49,116 bases of DNA from a virus. The stretch spans positions 1 to 49,116 of IMG/VR virus record IMGVR_UViG_3300023174_000246. One strand, 5' to 3'. Positions 17,601-28,200 of this stretch are shown here, one piece after another (the stretch's first letter is position 1; every line of letters starts with the position of its first letter). The position numbers and the translations under genes are program-made. Under the pieces are notes generated by a model, which made no database searches, was not told where the DNA came from, and worked only from the letters and a program-made list of their open reading frames with translations.

Positions 17601-19583
17601 TGTATATACTGCTTCAGAGTATTGATTTTTTCTTTTAATATATTCAATTGGATTTGCATATGGAGAACTACCCGATGCTCTAGGACCACCAAGTGGAAAA
17701 AATAAAAAGAAACTTCTCATTCCCCATTTATACGCGCCAAAAATATTTTCATAAATTATATTATGCCAAGGACTTGAAGTTATTGGATTTACTGGATTTT
17801 CTTCCCAAGCGAATGCTCTACCATTTGAAACTATACTTCCACCATTAGTTGATACTAAATTTCCAGAATATGTTGCTATTATTTTATTTTCCCAACTTAA
17901 ATATTTTTCTGCTGGTTGTGTTCCATTTGGGAAATTAATAAAAGCATAATATTGATTTTTTGGATCTGCATCTGGATTTTTTTCTGTTCCGAGTTTAACA
18001 GAGCCACTCGATTCAAAATAATTCATAGTAAACAGATTAAGATTTGCAGATGATTCAATAACAATTGGATCACCAACAGCAACTATACAATTCATCATCG
18101 CAATATTACCAACAAAAACACCAGGAGTTGAATTGCTTTGCATTACTTTGACAAACGAACATCTATTTGTAGCACTTGGTGAATCTGTAGAAAAAACTCT
18201 GTAAAATAAATTATTTAAATTGTTTTTATTGTCACCATTATCAAATACAAAGGGTCTATCAACATTATTAAAAATTAAATCTATAAAAACATTTCCATCA
18301 GAACCATTTATATTAAATATTGGTGCATAATTACCAGTATTATTGATGTTACAATTTTTAAACAATATATTTTTTGGTCTTATGTAAAATTTACAATTTA
18401 TAAATTCACAAGACTCAAAAGTACTTCCATCTAATATTAATTGATTATAATTTTTACTACCAAATACAATTCCTTTAAATATACAATTTTTAAACAAAGT
18501 ATTTCTCATATCCACTGTTGTGATAATTCCACCAGTAGATTCAATTTTAACTAAATTTGTAATTCCAGATCCATTAAAGATTATATCAGAAAATATACTA
18601 TTTCTTAAAATTTTATATGTAGAAGAATTAGTAGTTATTTGTTTATCGCTTGCATTGAAAGTTGCTGTTCTTAATCCATTTGTTTCTATACAATATTTTT
18701 CATATTGATTTGATCCATATGTTTGTCCATTAATCAATAAATCTTTTACTGATATTTTTCTTCTATCAGCAGCATTAGAAGGAATATAAACAGTTTGAGT
18801 TTGTGGTGGTGGTGACCCTGTAAATTCATTTATTTCAGTTACTATATTTGATTGTAAAATTGCATCATAATTATTAACACATTTTACTATAATTTGTCGT
18901 TTAAAAAAATTTCCATTTTGATGTGATGCATGATCAACTGGTGTCCAAGGTCCAGTTGTTGATGATTTATAAGAGTTATAATCAGATTGTGCATCTGGAT
19001 TTGTTAAAATTGTATTTGTGCTCGTGGTTTTATATAATGCAGACTGTGCTTCATCTAATTCTATTTTATAATAACCAGGAGTTTTAAATATAAATGATCT
19101 TGAAAAATTATAGTTATTTACTCCAATTGGATCCTGTTCAGCATTTCCAGTTATTGATAAATTATCAGTTGCTCCTGTGTAAGTGTCATATTCTTCTAAT
19201 ATAGTACTACCTTGATAGGAATATCTAAAACTATTTTCATTTCCAAATTTTCTTTTATTCATAACAGGAGTTGCAGAAATTTTAACACTTATTAAATTTG
19301 TATTATTTGTATCATCATATGTATTTGTAACATTGAATACAGTTTGACTTACATAATTTTTTATTACAGTATAAGAATCACTAGGATTTGCTTTATAACT
19401 TATTTTTATACAATCTGCTTGTAATGCAGACATTTCACAACCTGTTAGATATATTTGTTTATCTTGTTGAACAAAAAAAACTGTATCTGTTCCCTCCATA
19501 TATTCTATAGATGGAGTTACAGATCTTAGTCCTGCTAATTTTCTAAGACCCAAATAATATCCCAAATCAATATAATTTGCCAT
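14610..19583 (-). CDS. Fibre paralogue 3: beta-helix protein with large extra C-terminal region
   Basis: 1657 residues. N-terminus shares the module of the two upstream genes: RKLAGLRSVTPSIEY, IYLTGCEMSALQADCIKI, SRSFIFKTPGYYKIELDEA, then KRQIIVKC. Residues ~360-420 form a beta-helix/pentapeptide-like stretch (FKNCIFKGIVF, then CEFINCKFY and LFKNCNI). From ~590 onward it differs wholly from its paralogues: alternating hydrophobic strands and helices such as GMRSFFLFFPLGGP, VTLYLPAFMG, LSICFDTSSH (~775), GITVFCESRP (~825), VSYIVNDIESY (~1298) and APVLFGEWS (~1449), aromatic-rich overall. That pattern recalls a glycoside-hydrolase barrel but no family is identified. A final beta domain ends at 1657. 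Likely a tail fibre/spike that binds and perhaps degrades a surface glycan. Confidence 0.72.
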   Translation of the reverse strand: MANYIDLGYYLGLRKLAGLRSVTPSIEYMEGTDTVFFVQQDKQIYLTGCEMSALQADCIKISYKANPSDSYTVIKNYVSQTVFNVTNTYDDTNNTNLISVKISATPVMNKRKFGNENSFRYSYQGSTILEEYDTYTGATDNLSITGNAEQDPIGVNNYNFSRSFIFKTPGYYKIELDEAQSALYKTTSTNTILTNPDAQSDYNSYKSSTTGPWTPVDHASHQNGNFFKRQIIVKCVNNYDAILQSNIVTEINEFTGSPPPQTQTVYIPSNAADRRKISVKDLLINGQTYGSNQYEKYCIETNGLRTATFNASDKQITTNSSTYKILRNSIFSDIIFNGSGITNLVKIESTGGIITTVDMRNTLFKNCIFKGIVFGSKNYNQLILDGSTFESCEFINCKFYIRPKNILFKNCNINNTGNYAPIFNINGSDGNVFIDLIFNNVDRPFVFDNGDNKNNLNNLFYRVFSTDSPSATNRCSFVKVMQSNSTPGVFVGNIAMMNCIVAVGDPIVIESSANLNLFTMNYFESSGSVKLGTEKNPDADPKNQYYAFINFPNGTQPAEKYLSWENKIIATYSGNLVSTNGGSIVSNGRAFAWEENPVNPITSSPWHNIIYENIFGAYKWGMRSFFLFFPLGGPRASGSSPYANPIEYIKRKNQYSEAVYTAGTYKNTDGTTPDYQCPAIWKGFKESIRSLIEGNMIPTGTGRESITEPCNVTLYLPAFMGYETYREQTTTYWNSLGANNAARDTAFNIKLNDYINDLIYMAGSSTNKNKGKLSICFDTSSHCATPNNITLYQSMDGVGSGVYKSDVLELADWNVKTALENAGITVFCESRPSSKNKAVSSTGGYQGTPSGTYYDSGWKNFTSIEYWLWVSDPENPTRTNSVNAAERAVWSKHIKNSDANYIFRLPLNGIENYFFTYDENGNKDLSSDPFGLPSYFANAGMTKTFKNWTGINLYYSPYFYLHCLYALSDNYRLYNKLKYNATSNASDIKLKTKNYISMPLDIFAKNHSTIWANNSSQSKDAYYIVSNTDPSSAATSGFFNSPEFTLTATQDPSSYAGGFWNKTTTTGNWSFWNNNIRKKTFLEFIQFLNLFSDSCYPQETIGKSENDIYPNDYWSYNLLKDISLNGLWATPFRYTLNSNLTELISPYIIDGRLFPTIGATKADGLTPLNEAIFTPSSAISFFNTNKIPEQRRVLQTKFLDASYGDDFWLMRGNQSGADRQSLDKCFNVNDGCKDPSGNIIREDKIDPRESVGTGNLAFGGELAYPSPWFDNTSNRVKSEWTTWLDTYKNSPNFGKVSYIVNDIESYNPLSYWGNFLRQDSADPLGDSLRSRHLNYILNDTRASGGAGNSSIYGSLRSQLKMTGSTPFTVADFNKQDRTKGGYYLWNFVLGRSGAYYANDAVYSPVATRFPKTQVSNYDSIKLLTSDKVPDSNSHFQYKDEDVGNSVAPVLFGEWSTTAGNAIQIDPTDPTSLVDKSTGQAFGNDAWKVLLLTQQKLRAVDRNRIADGKKLSVWLAYFGYGSLGNYWDENAYHTLLRKPEPILYFNGGGGQSSNDTRLINIIKDVNTRTNRKIISTVSSSYNKLNYNKKYIFTGCTTIDKINLWRITIDSTTVQSVSLNGTSYDVSTIPGIWFTTDTSIIDIKEANYDSTTLTLYLYT

Positions 19584-19585
19584 TT

Positions 19586-22375
19586 TTAAAAATACCTTTC
19601 GCCTATCTTTGTTAAATTATGTATAACATTTTCTCCACCACTCAATCTTTGAGTTAATTGTGCATCCGTTTCATTATTTGGAAAAATTGTAGATGGTCTT
19701 GGGCTTTTTGTTGTTGGGTCTACTTGCCATCCATAACCACCGCCAGAAGTTGGATATGAACCTCTGCTGGCAGTATCATCTGCAAATTTAAAATATTTTA
19801 CGGGTATAGATCCTACAGGATTGGTTGTAACTACAGGTGTAACACTTCTTTGACCATAAAGACCATAATCACCATAACTACTAAATTCATTTCTGGACGG
19901 ATAAAATGATTCATATGATTCTTTTGTTATTTTTTCATTATAATTTATTATTATGCAATTATTAAATAAATTTTTTGTTGGTGAAGCCGAAGAATCACCT
20001 ATTGAACCTTCAACATTTGACATTTGATATATAAACCTCTTAGAAGTATAATCGCTTGTTGCTGGATTTGTAAAATTACCATAATCTAAACCAACATAAC
20101 CAGGATTTTCAAAAACACAATTTAAAAATCTATTATTTTCAGCATTAGGTCTAAAATCTATTCCTTGACAACCACCAAAAGAATAATTATGCATATAGAC
20201 ATTATAATGCCACCAAATATTATTATCGGAATTACTTGCAGTTGAGTCTATTTTTCTACCAAAAAGATAATGACCAGGATCATAGTGGTGATTGGTAAAT
20301 GCTGATAGATTCAACTTACCTTTAGCAATAAAACCATGAAGCGAAATACTATTTCCTGATGACATAATAGAATTATTCATTAAACATAAATTACCATTAA
20401 ACTGTGAAGTTCTTATTTTTTCACTTTCGGAGAATCCTTCATTTGATCCATATTGTCTTTGTTTTAGTGTTCCACTGTTTAAGATAAAGGAATAACTTAC
20501 ATTTGGCCATGTACCATCAGGAGTACCGGAAACCGGATAAGAATTGGAAGCATCGATTGTAATTCCTTCTCCTGCTTGCATTTGTCCAGATCTTCTTTTA
20601 TCAAAACATCTTATTATAATATTATCAGTAAAAGGACCGTTTGCAATCATTTCTATAAATCTGCCTTGATGTTCAACAGAACATCCCATCATACAAACAG
20701 AATGAGTATTATAAAATCTAATAAGATCATCGCTAGTTGCACAATTTTTAGGTATTTGTTCAAATTTACAATTTTTTATTAATATACCAATACCATTAAA
20801 TCCTTGTAATAAATTAGCACCTTTAAATGTACAATTTTCAAATGTGCAACCATCTACAATAAAACTTTGACTATATTGATCAGTAAACACTCCTAAGGCA
20901 TTAAAAAGCATTCCTTCAAATGTACAATTTCGAATTATTGAACCACTTAAATCTATTATTGCTCTATGCACATAACCCCTACCAGAAGTATTATAATCAC
21001 CACCTGTAGTTTTTCTATAAATCCACCAATTATTCGGTCCTAAAAAATTTGGTTCTCCAGTACCTATACCAAAGGTATTTGAATACATGTTTAAATTTTC
21101 AATAATACTATTTCTAGCGTTTATTATTCTTAATCGTCTAAAATCATCATCAATTGATGATGAATAATTAATTGTAGTATTATTTCTAATATTATTATCT
21201 GTGGTTGAACCATTATTCAATTTACCACCAACATATAAATCTCTTGAGATTGGAGCATATTCCATATTATCATTAGAATCTGCATATAAAAATTCCAAAT
21301 CGGAATTCATTATTTTGGGCGGCGATTCGGAATTATGTCCTCTATTGAATAATGCCTTCCAACCTTCATTTCCATAAGCAGCAGTATCGCTACCAGAAGT
21401 ATATGAAATATATTTTACATTTGATGCTCCAGCATAAGTTCCAAATTCTAATGGTCTAAAAAATCTTCTAGAAGCAAAATGAGCATTATTTCCTTGAACA
21501 TTTAATGCACCAAATGTAGTTTTACCATTTACTAAAGCTGCTTGTATACTATCTTCATAATTATAACCAGATGAAAAAGTAATATTTCTTCTTGATATAG
21601 TTGAAGAATCAACTATATCTTTATTTGAAGATATAACTTTTATTATTATTTCTCTTTTAAATTCACTCTCTGTTCTTATTGCTTGTATCGGAGCCGCTGT
21701 TGGATCGTCATTCATATTGTTAAATGGATTATCCGATTGTGTGTTTGCGGAATTTGCACCTTTCATTCCATAAAAAGAAGTAGAATTATTTGTAGGATTC
21801 TTTAAAGTCGAACCCATCCATGATCTGGCATAATAATTAGTTAAAGGAGTGTATTGATCATCATTATAGTTTGCAACAAATCCAGAAGAACCAGTTAAAG
21901 GATTTATTCTTTCATTCAAAACTATTCTATAATAACCTTCATTTGGGAAAACAAAAGCTCTAAAGAAATTACTTTTTACTATTTTTTTTATTTCTTGATT
22001 TGTATCGGTTGTTATATAATTTACAAGATATGGATCTTCCCAGAAATCATCAAATCCTGGATATTCTATCAACCCAAAATTATAAGTCATTTTATCTGCA
22101 GAAATAAAATCAGTAATTGACTGTCCACCAGATTTATAAGGTGTAAAACTTCCATCACTATTAATCATATCAATAGTAATACAATCAGTGCCTCCTTGAA
22201 ACATTTCAACACCCCATAAGTAAACTAATTCATTTTGTCTTACATGATAAATTTTTTCTTTACTAGCACCTTGTGGTCGTTTTTCTAAAAATCTAACAGA
22301 TGGTGCAATACCACGAAGTCCTGCTAGTTCTTTAAGAGCCTGTGTATCTGTATATGCTTTCCATGTATCTGCCAT
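19586..22375 (-). CDS. Fibre paralogue 2: beta-helix tail protein
   Basis: 929 residues. N-terminal module: KELAGLRGIAPSVRF, VYLWGVEMFQGGTDCITI, FRAFVFPNEGYYRIVLNE, KREIIIKVI. Residues ~475-540 hold the Cys-decorated helix repeats (IIRNCTFEGMLF, CTFENCTFKGANL, IKNCKFEQIP), and the rest up to ~840 keeps the look of a right-handed beta-helix with short N/G-rich turns. No enzymatic motif seen. The ATG has AGGAAA upstream, 12 bases after the previous stop, and the next gene starts 2 bases past its own stop. Probably an alternative or co-assembled receptor-binding fibre; inference from architecture and context. Confidence 0.72.
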   Translation of the reverse strand: MADTWKAYTDTQALKELAGLRGIAPSVRFLEKRPQGASKEKIYHVRQNELVYLWGVEMFQGGTDCITIDMINSDGSFTPYKSGGQSITDFISADKMTYNFGLIEYPGFDDFWEDPYLVNYITTDTNQEIKKIVKSNFFRAFVFPNEGYYRIVLNERINPLTGSSGFVANYNDDQYTPLTNYYARSWMGSTLKNPTNNSTSFYGMKGANSANTQSDNPFNNMNDDPTAAPIQAIRTESEFKREIIIKVISSNKDIVDSSTISRRNITFSSGYNYEDSIQAALVNGKTTFGALNVQGNNAHFASRRFFRPLEFGTYAGASNVKYISYTSGSDTAAYGNEGWKALFNRGHNSESPPKIMNSDLEFLYADSNDNMEYAPISRDLYVGGKLNNGSTTDNNIRNNTTINYSSSIDDDFRRLRIINARNSIIENLNMYSNTFGIGTGEPNFLGPNNWWIYRKTTGGDYNTSGRGYVHRAIIDLSGSIIRNCTFEGMLFNALGVFTDQYSQSFIVDGCTFENCTFKGANLLQGFNGIGILIKNCKFEQIPKNCATSDDLIRFYNTHSVCMMGCSVEHQGRFIEMIANGPFTDNIIIRCFDKRRSGQMQAGEGITIDASNSYPVSGTPDGTWPNVSYSFILNSGTLKQRQYGSNEGFSESEKIRTSQFNGNLCLMNNSIMSSGNSISLHGFIAKGKLNLSAFTNHHYDPGHYLFGRKIDSTASNSDNNIWWHYNVYMHNYSFGGCQGIDFRPNAENNRFLNCVFENPGYVGLDYGNFTNPATSDYTSKRFIYQMSNVEGSIGDSSASPTKNLFNNCIIINYNEKITKESYESFYPSRNEFSSYGDYGLYGQRSVTPVVTTNPVGSIPVKYFKFADDTASRGSYPTSGGGYGWQVDPTTKSPRPSTIFPNNETDAQLTQRLSGGENVIHNLTKIGERYF

Positions 22376-22387
22376 GTTATTTTCCTA

Positions 22388-25291
22388 TTATTTTAAATCT
22401 AATCTATTAACTAGATCTCCAGTAAATATTGTGGGATTTGATCCATTTGTAACAAGTGTTATTGGTGTTGCAGAATTCGTATAAGTTGGTACTGATATTC
22501 TTCTATAAGAATTATTTCCTTGTTTTCCATGAGTACCAAATACATTTGTATATGGATTTGGATAAGTAGTTCCAGATCCAATATAAATTGAATTACAATT
22601 AAAATATGGAATAGTTTCTTTACATACACCATTTGGAAACCATAATGGAGTAAATGTTCCTATACTTGTGGAACTATCACCAATGCCAAAACAAGGATCA
22701 CTATTGGTAGCATAACCCGATCCTTTGCCTCTTGCAGATTGTGCTTCTGGATTTACTAATTGATTTCTATATGCTATATTTATAAATTTACCATCACTTA
22801 TAGTGTCACCATCAAAATCTGTTATATCTAACCAATCCAAAATTCCATTACTATTTTTTTCCACAGTAACACCACTATTATAATAATTAGCACCACATTT
22901 ACTGCAATGCAAAATATTATGAAAATTTAAGTATATTGAACAAGGAGATGTTGGCGTATTTGCAAAAATACCTTGCCAATTTTGTATTTTATTTCCAATT
23001 ATTTTATTTCCAGTTGCTCTTGATGTGTGTTTACAATCAGAATACCCGTTAGATGGATTTTCATATTTACTAACTATACTGAATATGGGGAGATTTTCAA
23101 ACATAGAAATATCCCAATTTGTAGTTCCCATTAATCCGCCAGTATTTCCAAATAATTGTGGTTCTGAAATTTGATTATATAATAATCTCATATGGTGAGT
23201 ATTTTCACCAAGTATCATTTTAAATTTTCTATAACTATTTAAATAATGAACATCATAATAATTACCACCACTCAGTTCTGTGGTACTTGTATTTTTTGTA
23301 GAATCTATATCGGTTAAGATTAATGTAGGACAAAATGTATCATTCATAGTATATACATTTGCTCTAGAGAATGAGTTTTTGTTTCCTATAGTAAATAATC
23401 CTGCTCCGTATATTCTATTGAACGCAAATATATTTCTAGAAAATTCTCTATTTTTTTGTTTTAATAGTAAAGGTTGTCCTGTAGGTACAGCATTTAGTAA
23501 TTTACTTGTATTATTTGATGATATAAACTGTTCATTTCCACCAGAATGAAAAAATGAATCATTAAAATAACATTTAAACCACAAATTATCTGTGCATGGT
23601 GCATCATCTGTACTCATAAAAAATGTTCTAAAATTGTTTTTAAATATACAACCCATAAAACAATTAGAATTTCCACTTATATTTAATGTATCTGTTCCTT
23701 CTGACCTTCCTATAAATTCACATTGTTTAAATAATATAGAATCAGAACTCATATTTAATTGGCATCGTTTAAATTTACAATCTAAAAATGAGCAACCCGT
23801 CCAACAGATAGAATCTGTTTTATCATCAAATATAATATTTTCAAATGTGCAATTTTTAAATACACTTCCTCTTAAATCTAAAATACTATTAGACGGAACT
23901 GTAAAATTAATTTTTGAAGGTAATACACTTGAATTTCCTCTTATAGTTAAACCTTCTACTGTTACCTGTCTTCGATTTATTAATGTTTTTGCTGTACCAT
24001 TCCATCTTTGATTTATATTTGAAAATCTTTGACTGGCAGTTGTAAAAGATGTAGTTTCTGGACTATTACTTGTTATAAAATTACCAGAACCATTATCTTC
24101 AAATACTGCACCGTACCCTATAACTTTTTGATATGGTTTATTAATTATTGATGTATTTATCACAGTTCCGGGAGTTATAGTAATAAGAGATGGACACTCA
24201 TTAACTGAACCATCTATGCAATCTATCATTTTTTTCTTTTTACTATCATTGTTATCAATATATTCTCTTGCATAACTTTGTATTAATATTTTTTTTGTAA
24301 AACATGATCTATAATTTTGAGAATAAGTTGTATTAGATTTTATTTGTTCTTTTAATGTTCCATATAAACCGGGATTTGAATTATAATTTATTGGGTTAAA
24401 TTTTTGATAAAATTGTTGAGTTGTTGAATTATAATTAGTACTTCCATTACCTGAAGAGGGAGTTGGTATTGTTTCGTGACTATAGAACCTATTTCCTTCT
24501 CCGGTTTGTGTTGATACATTTGAATATGATTTTCCGGGAGTTGAGTATGAAGATGCATTACCATAATTATAACCAGTACCATTTTTACCATCTGTATCGG
24601 AACCTGCCCATCCACATGCTTCATTTAATTCAACTAAATATTCACCTTCTCTAAAAAAAACAAATGATCTACAATGATTTTGAACATATAAATTGTATCT
24701 TCCCGGATCACCTGTATCACCATAAAGATCAGTATCTCCGGCAGTTCTACTTGTAAAAGTACCATATGCATAAGATTGTGTATATCCTAAAATAGGAAAT
24801 TCTGCAATATAAGGATATTGATTAAATGTAGTAACGCCAGTGATAGTACTTATTCCATTTGGATAAAAAGTAGTACCTATAGCATTTATCAAATCAGAGT
24901 TTGGATAATAATTATAAGAAGTACTTAATGTAGCAAAACTAGGACTTATAAAAACAGAACCAGTATAACCAGTACCCTTTACTATCTGCCAATTTGAACT
25001 GGAATTTTGTCTGTAGTATACATTAATAGTATCATAACCACCTGCATACATTTCTATTCCCCAAAAATAAATTTGTTCACCTATAGGAACTTTTAAAATT
25101 CTATCATCGGGTCGCATCAATTCTGTAGTTGTGATTGCTGTATCGGTATCATAAGTTGTATCGTGAAAATGAATAGCAGGAGCAAATCCTCTTATACCAG
25201 CAAGTTCTCTTGAAACTTGGCGATTATTGTGTGCTCTCCATGTGGGAAATTGTTGTAATTCTGTATCAGTTATATTTATAAATTGTGCCAT
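22388..25291 (-). CDS. Fibre paralogue 1: beta-helix tail protein
   Basis: 967 residues. N-terminal module: RELAGIRGFAPAIHF, IYFWGIEMYAGGYDTINV, CRSFVFFREGEYLVELNEA, TKKILIQSY. The module is longer than in its paralogues (extra loops at ~110-210 and ~225-320). Residues ~470-570 contain the helix repeats (FKNCTFENIIF, CSFLDCKFKRCQLNM, FKQCEFIG). The C-terminal third is variable, Gly/Asn/Ser-rich. It starts one base after the stop of the fibronectin gene with no Shine-Dalgarno (CACAATAATATG), so it depends on coupling. Likely a tail fibre or spike. Confidence 0.72.
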   Translation of the reverse strand: MAQFINITDTELQQFPTWRAHNNRQVSRELAGIRGFAPAIHFHDTTYDTDTAITTTELMRPDDRILKVPIGEQIYFWGIEMYAGGYDTINVYYRQNSSSNWQIVKGTGYTGSVFISPSFATLSTSYNYYPNSDLINAIGTTFYPNGISTITGVTTFNQYPYIAEFPILGYTQSYAYGTFTSRTAGDTDLYGDTGDPGRYNLYVQNHCRSFVFFREGEYLVELNEACGWAGSDTDGKNGTGYNYGNASSYSTPGKSYSNVSTQTGEGNRFYSHETIPTPSSGNGSTNYNSTTQQFYQKFNPINYNSNPGLYGTLKEQIKSNTTYSQNYRSCFTKKILIQSYAREYIDNNDSKKKKMIDCIDGSVNECPSLITITPGTVINTSIINKPYQKVIGYGAVFEDNGSGNFITSNSPETTSFTTASQRFSNINQRWNGTAKTLINRRQVTVEGLTIRGNSSVLPSKINFTVPSNSILDLRGSVFKNCTFENIIFDDKTDSICWTGCSFLDCKFKRCQLNMSSDSILFKQCEFIGRSEGTDTLNISGNSNCFMGCIFKNNFRTFFMSTDDAPCTDNLWFKCYFNDSFFHSGGNEQFISSNNTSKLLNAVPTGQPLLLKQKNREFSRNIFAFNRIYGAGLFTIGNKNSFSRANVYTMNDTFCPTLILTDIDSTKNTSTTELSGGNYYDVHYLNSYRKFKMILGENTHHMRLLYNQISEPQLFGNTGGLMGTTNWDISMFENLPIFSIVSKYENPSNGYSDCKHTSRATGNKIIGNKIQNWQGIFANTPTSPCSIYLNFHNILHCSKCGANYYNSGVTVEKNSNGILDWLDITDFDGDTISDGKFINIAYRNQLVNPEAQSARGKGSGYATNSDPCFGIGDSSTSIGTFTPLWFPNGVCKETIPYFNCNSIYIGSGTTYPNPYTNVFGTHGKQGNNSYRRISVPTYTNSATPITLVTNGSNPTIFTGDLVNRLDLK

Positions 25292-25292
25292 A

Positions 25293-28200
25293 TTATTGTG
25301 GGGTAATAGTTGTTTGTATTGTTTTAGTTAAAAGTTCATCATAATTTGGGTAAAATGCTACTATTGTGTCAAAGTATTTAGAACTTCCTTCTCCTCTATA
25401 AACATCAAAGTTTGTAAATAATTTTTTATTTGTTGGTTGAATATTTGCATAAGTTGAATAACCAAACATGCTTATTTTTTCCAAATAATTTATTTCATTA
25501 TTGGTGGTTGATAATTTATTTGAGTAAAATATTTGGTTTGTATATCTATTATTTCTATCTCTATATAGAGAACTCCAATTAATTGCTCTCATTGGCTCAT
25601 AAAAAGTCTCATATGAAAAATAATTATAAGTTACATTTGTATTAGCAGAATCCAATAGTGTTAAATTACTACCATTGTAAAAATTATGTCCAAAATGATT
25701 TTCAAAAATATCTCCGGGTTGTACTACTTGTAATGCTTTACTACCAGAAATCACATTACCAAAATCACTATCAGTACTAAATGATGTTGTGGCTTTTATG
25801 GAATAATAATAAGTAGTTCCAGCAGTAGCAGTTGTATCATCATATGAAGTAGTAGAAACACCACCCGATAAAAGAGACATGGTGGAAGTGTTAGAAGTTG
25901 TTCCTCTATAAACTTTATATGTGGATGCACCAGAGATGGGATTCCAATTTAAAGTTACTTTTGTTGTTAAATTATTTGTTACAGAAGTTAAAGTTGGTGC
26001 TAATAATTTTAGAGATCCATTTACAGAATTATTACTGTTTCTTGATGTTATATTATTCAAAGCAGTTACGCTATATGAATGATTGGTTCCATATGTTGCT
26101 GTTGTGTCTGTATATGTCCTTGATGTGACTGGTTCTGTTGTTGTTGGAATTAATGCGGTTGCAACAGAACCCTTTTCTAATTGAGCACCCCATATTACAA
26201 TACTACCATCTTCCCAGAATGTGGTTTCACCAGATGTAGTAGAATTATTTCCAATTGCAATATTTGATGTTATCTTAGTATTTGTATTGGTTGTAAATGT
26301 AAAGGTAAATCTTGTCGGTGTTGTATCGGCTGTGAATTCATTTGAAAAAGTACTTGTACTACCATCAAAATAACTCATTCTAAATTTTTGAGTATCTGTT
26401 ATAGATCTAACATAACAAGAAAGTGTGTATAATGTCGAACTTGTTACATTTTTTATTACTTGATAAATACCATTATTTGAAGTTTTTGATGATGAAAATG
26501 TTAATACTTTACCATATTCATCATCTGTGGTATTATTTGGCATATGGATTTGTGGACTAATACTAATAGATGAACTATTATATAAAATCCAATCTGTTTG
26601 TCCTTGTTGAAATGTATTACTATATGTTAAAAAGTTAGATGAAGAATAGCCATTTGTTAATGATGTCCCATCTCTACTTACAGAATAACCACCATATGCA
26701 TATTGTGATGAATTCCAAGTTACAATTACTTTATCGGTATAAATTGAACTTATGGAATTTAAATTAAAACTAGTTGGAGCAGGAGATTTTAAAATTCCAG
26801 CAGAATCACTAGTTATATTACTAAATGCACTTGTTGCAGCTGCAAAAGATGAATTTGCTTTTACTGCATAATAATAAATTGTATTATATGATAAATCCGT
26901 ATTTGTATCATAATATTCTGTAGTATAACTTGTATCAATTTGTGATAACGAATAAGGGGATGTTCCTCTAAAAATAGTATAACTTGTTGCACCAAGATCA
27001 GTAAAACTCCATGTTACTTTGATATAAGATTCTGTAGAGTTTGCATTTTTTGTTGCTGTGACACTTCCTGGCTGAGACAATATACGATAACCAATAGCAG
27101 GTGATGATGAAGAACTATCACCATCACTATTATTTGATTTTACAGTATAGGTATATTGAATGCCCGGTGTTGGTGTATCTCGATATGTGGTTGTTCCTGC
27201 ATTAGTTATTGCTACTTGTATTCCATCTCTAAAAATTTTATAACGAGTTGCGGATGTGACTGAAGACCACTTTAATTCTATAAAATTGGTGCTGGCTGGT
27301 TCAATTGTGAGTGTGGTTGGTGCATTTGGAGGAGTTAATTGTGTTGGCATATTTCTTAATATACCAGAATCTATATCACTAAATTCTGAAGTTTCACCAT
27401 TTGTAGAACAAGAAGCACAAACACAATTTGCTTTTACTGCATAATAATATGTGATTCCATAAACCAAATCTGTATTTGTATCATCATAAAATGCAGATGA
27501 AACAGTTACTAAAGGAATCATACTTGCTTCAGTACGAAGTAATGATCTATACAAAGTATAATTTAAAGCATTTGGAACAGAATTCCAAGATACGCGAATT
27601 TTTCCAGTATATTCAGAATCGGTTGCAAGTAGTCCATTTGGTTTCTGTAATTTTTTATAACCAATATCTGAATTTGAAAATGCACTTTCATCACCAAACA
27701 TCGTTCTTGCTTTTACTCTGTAAGTATAAGCGGTACAAGAAGATACTGAAGTATCATTGTCATCATAAGTAGTACCAGATACTACTGCAATTTGAGTAGA
27801 ACCTCTATAAACGATGTAATCCGAGGCATGTTCAACAGAATTCCAAGATAAAGAAATTTTATCATCATAATCACCATTTGTTGCAACAATAACCGGCGCA
27901 ACTGGTGTTGGATTTTTTAAAATCCCAGTATCTTCATCACTATCAATACTTTCTTGTTCTACACCATTTATATAAGATGCAGCACGAACTTTATAGACAT
28001 ATGTGCTTCCATAAACTAAATCAGTATTTGTATCTGTGTAATTAGAAGTTTGAACCGAAGCAATTTGTGAATATGGAACACCAGTAACTGCAAGTCTCCT
28101 ATAAATGTTATAATGTGTTGCATTTTGTACAGAAACCCAGTTTAAAGTAATATTTGATTCTGATGTTCCATCTGTAGCAGTGAATTGTTGTGGTGGGGAT

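Noticed and set aside
23780-23870. True pentapeptide-repeat protein in the fibre paralogues
   Set aside because: The C-x-F-x-x pattern resembles pentapeptide repeats for only a few turns; spacing then becomes irregular, fitting a general right-handed beta-helix better.
23592-24011. Plus-strand 139-residue open frame
   Set aside because: Antisense to the beta-helix part of fibre paralogue 1; repeated Asn/Ser/Thr codons lack stops on the other strand. No start signals, no family likeness.
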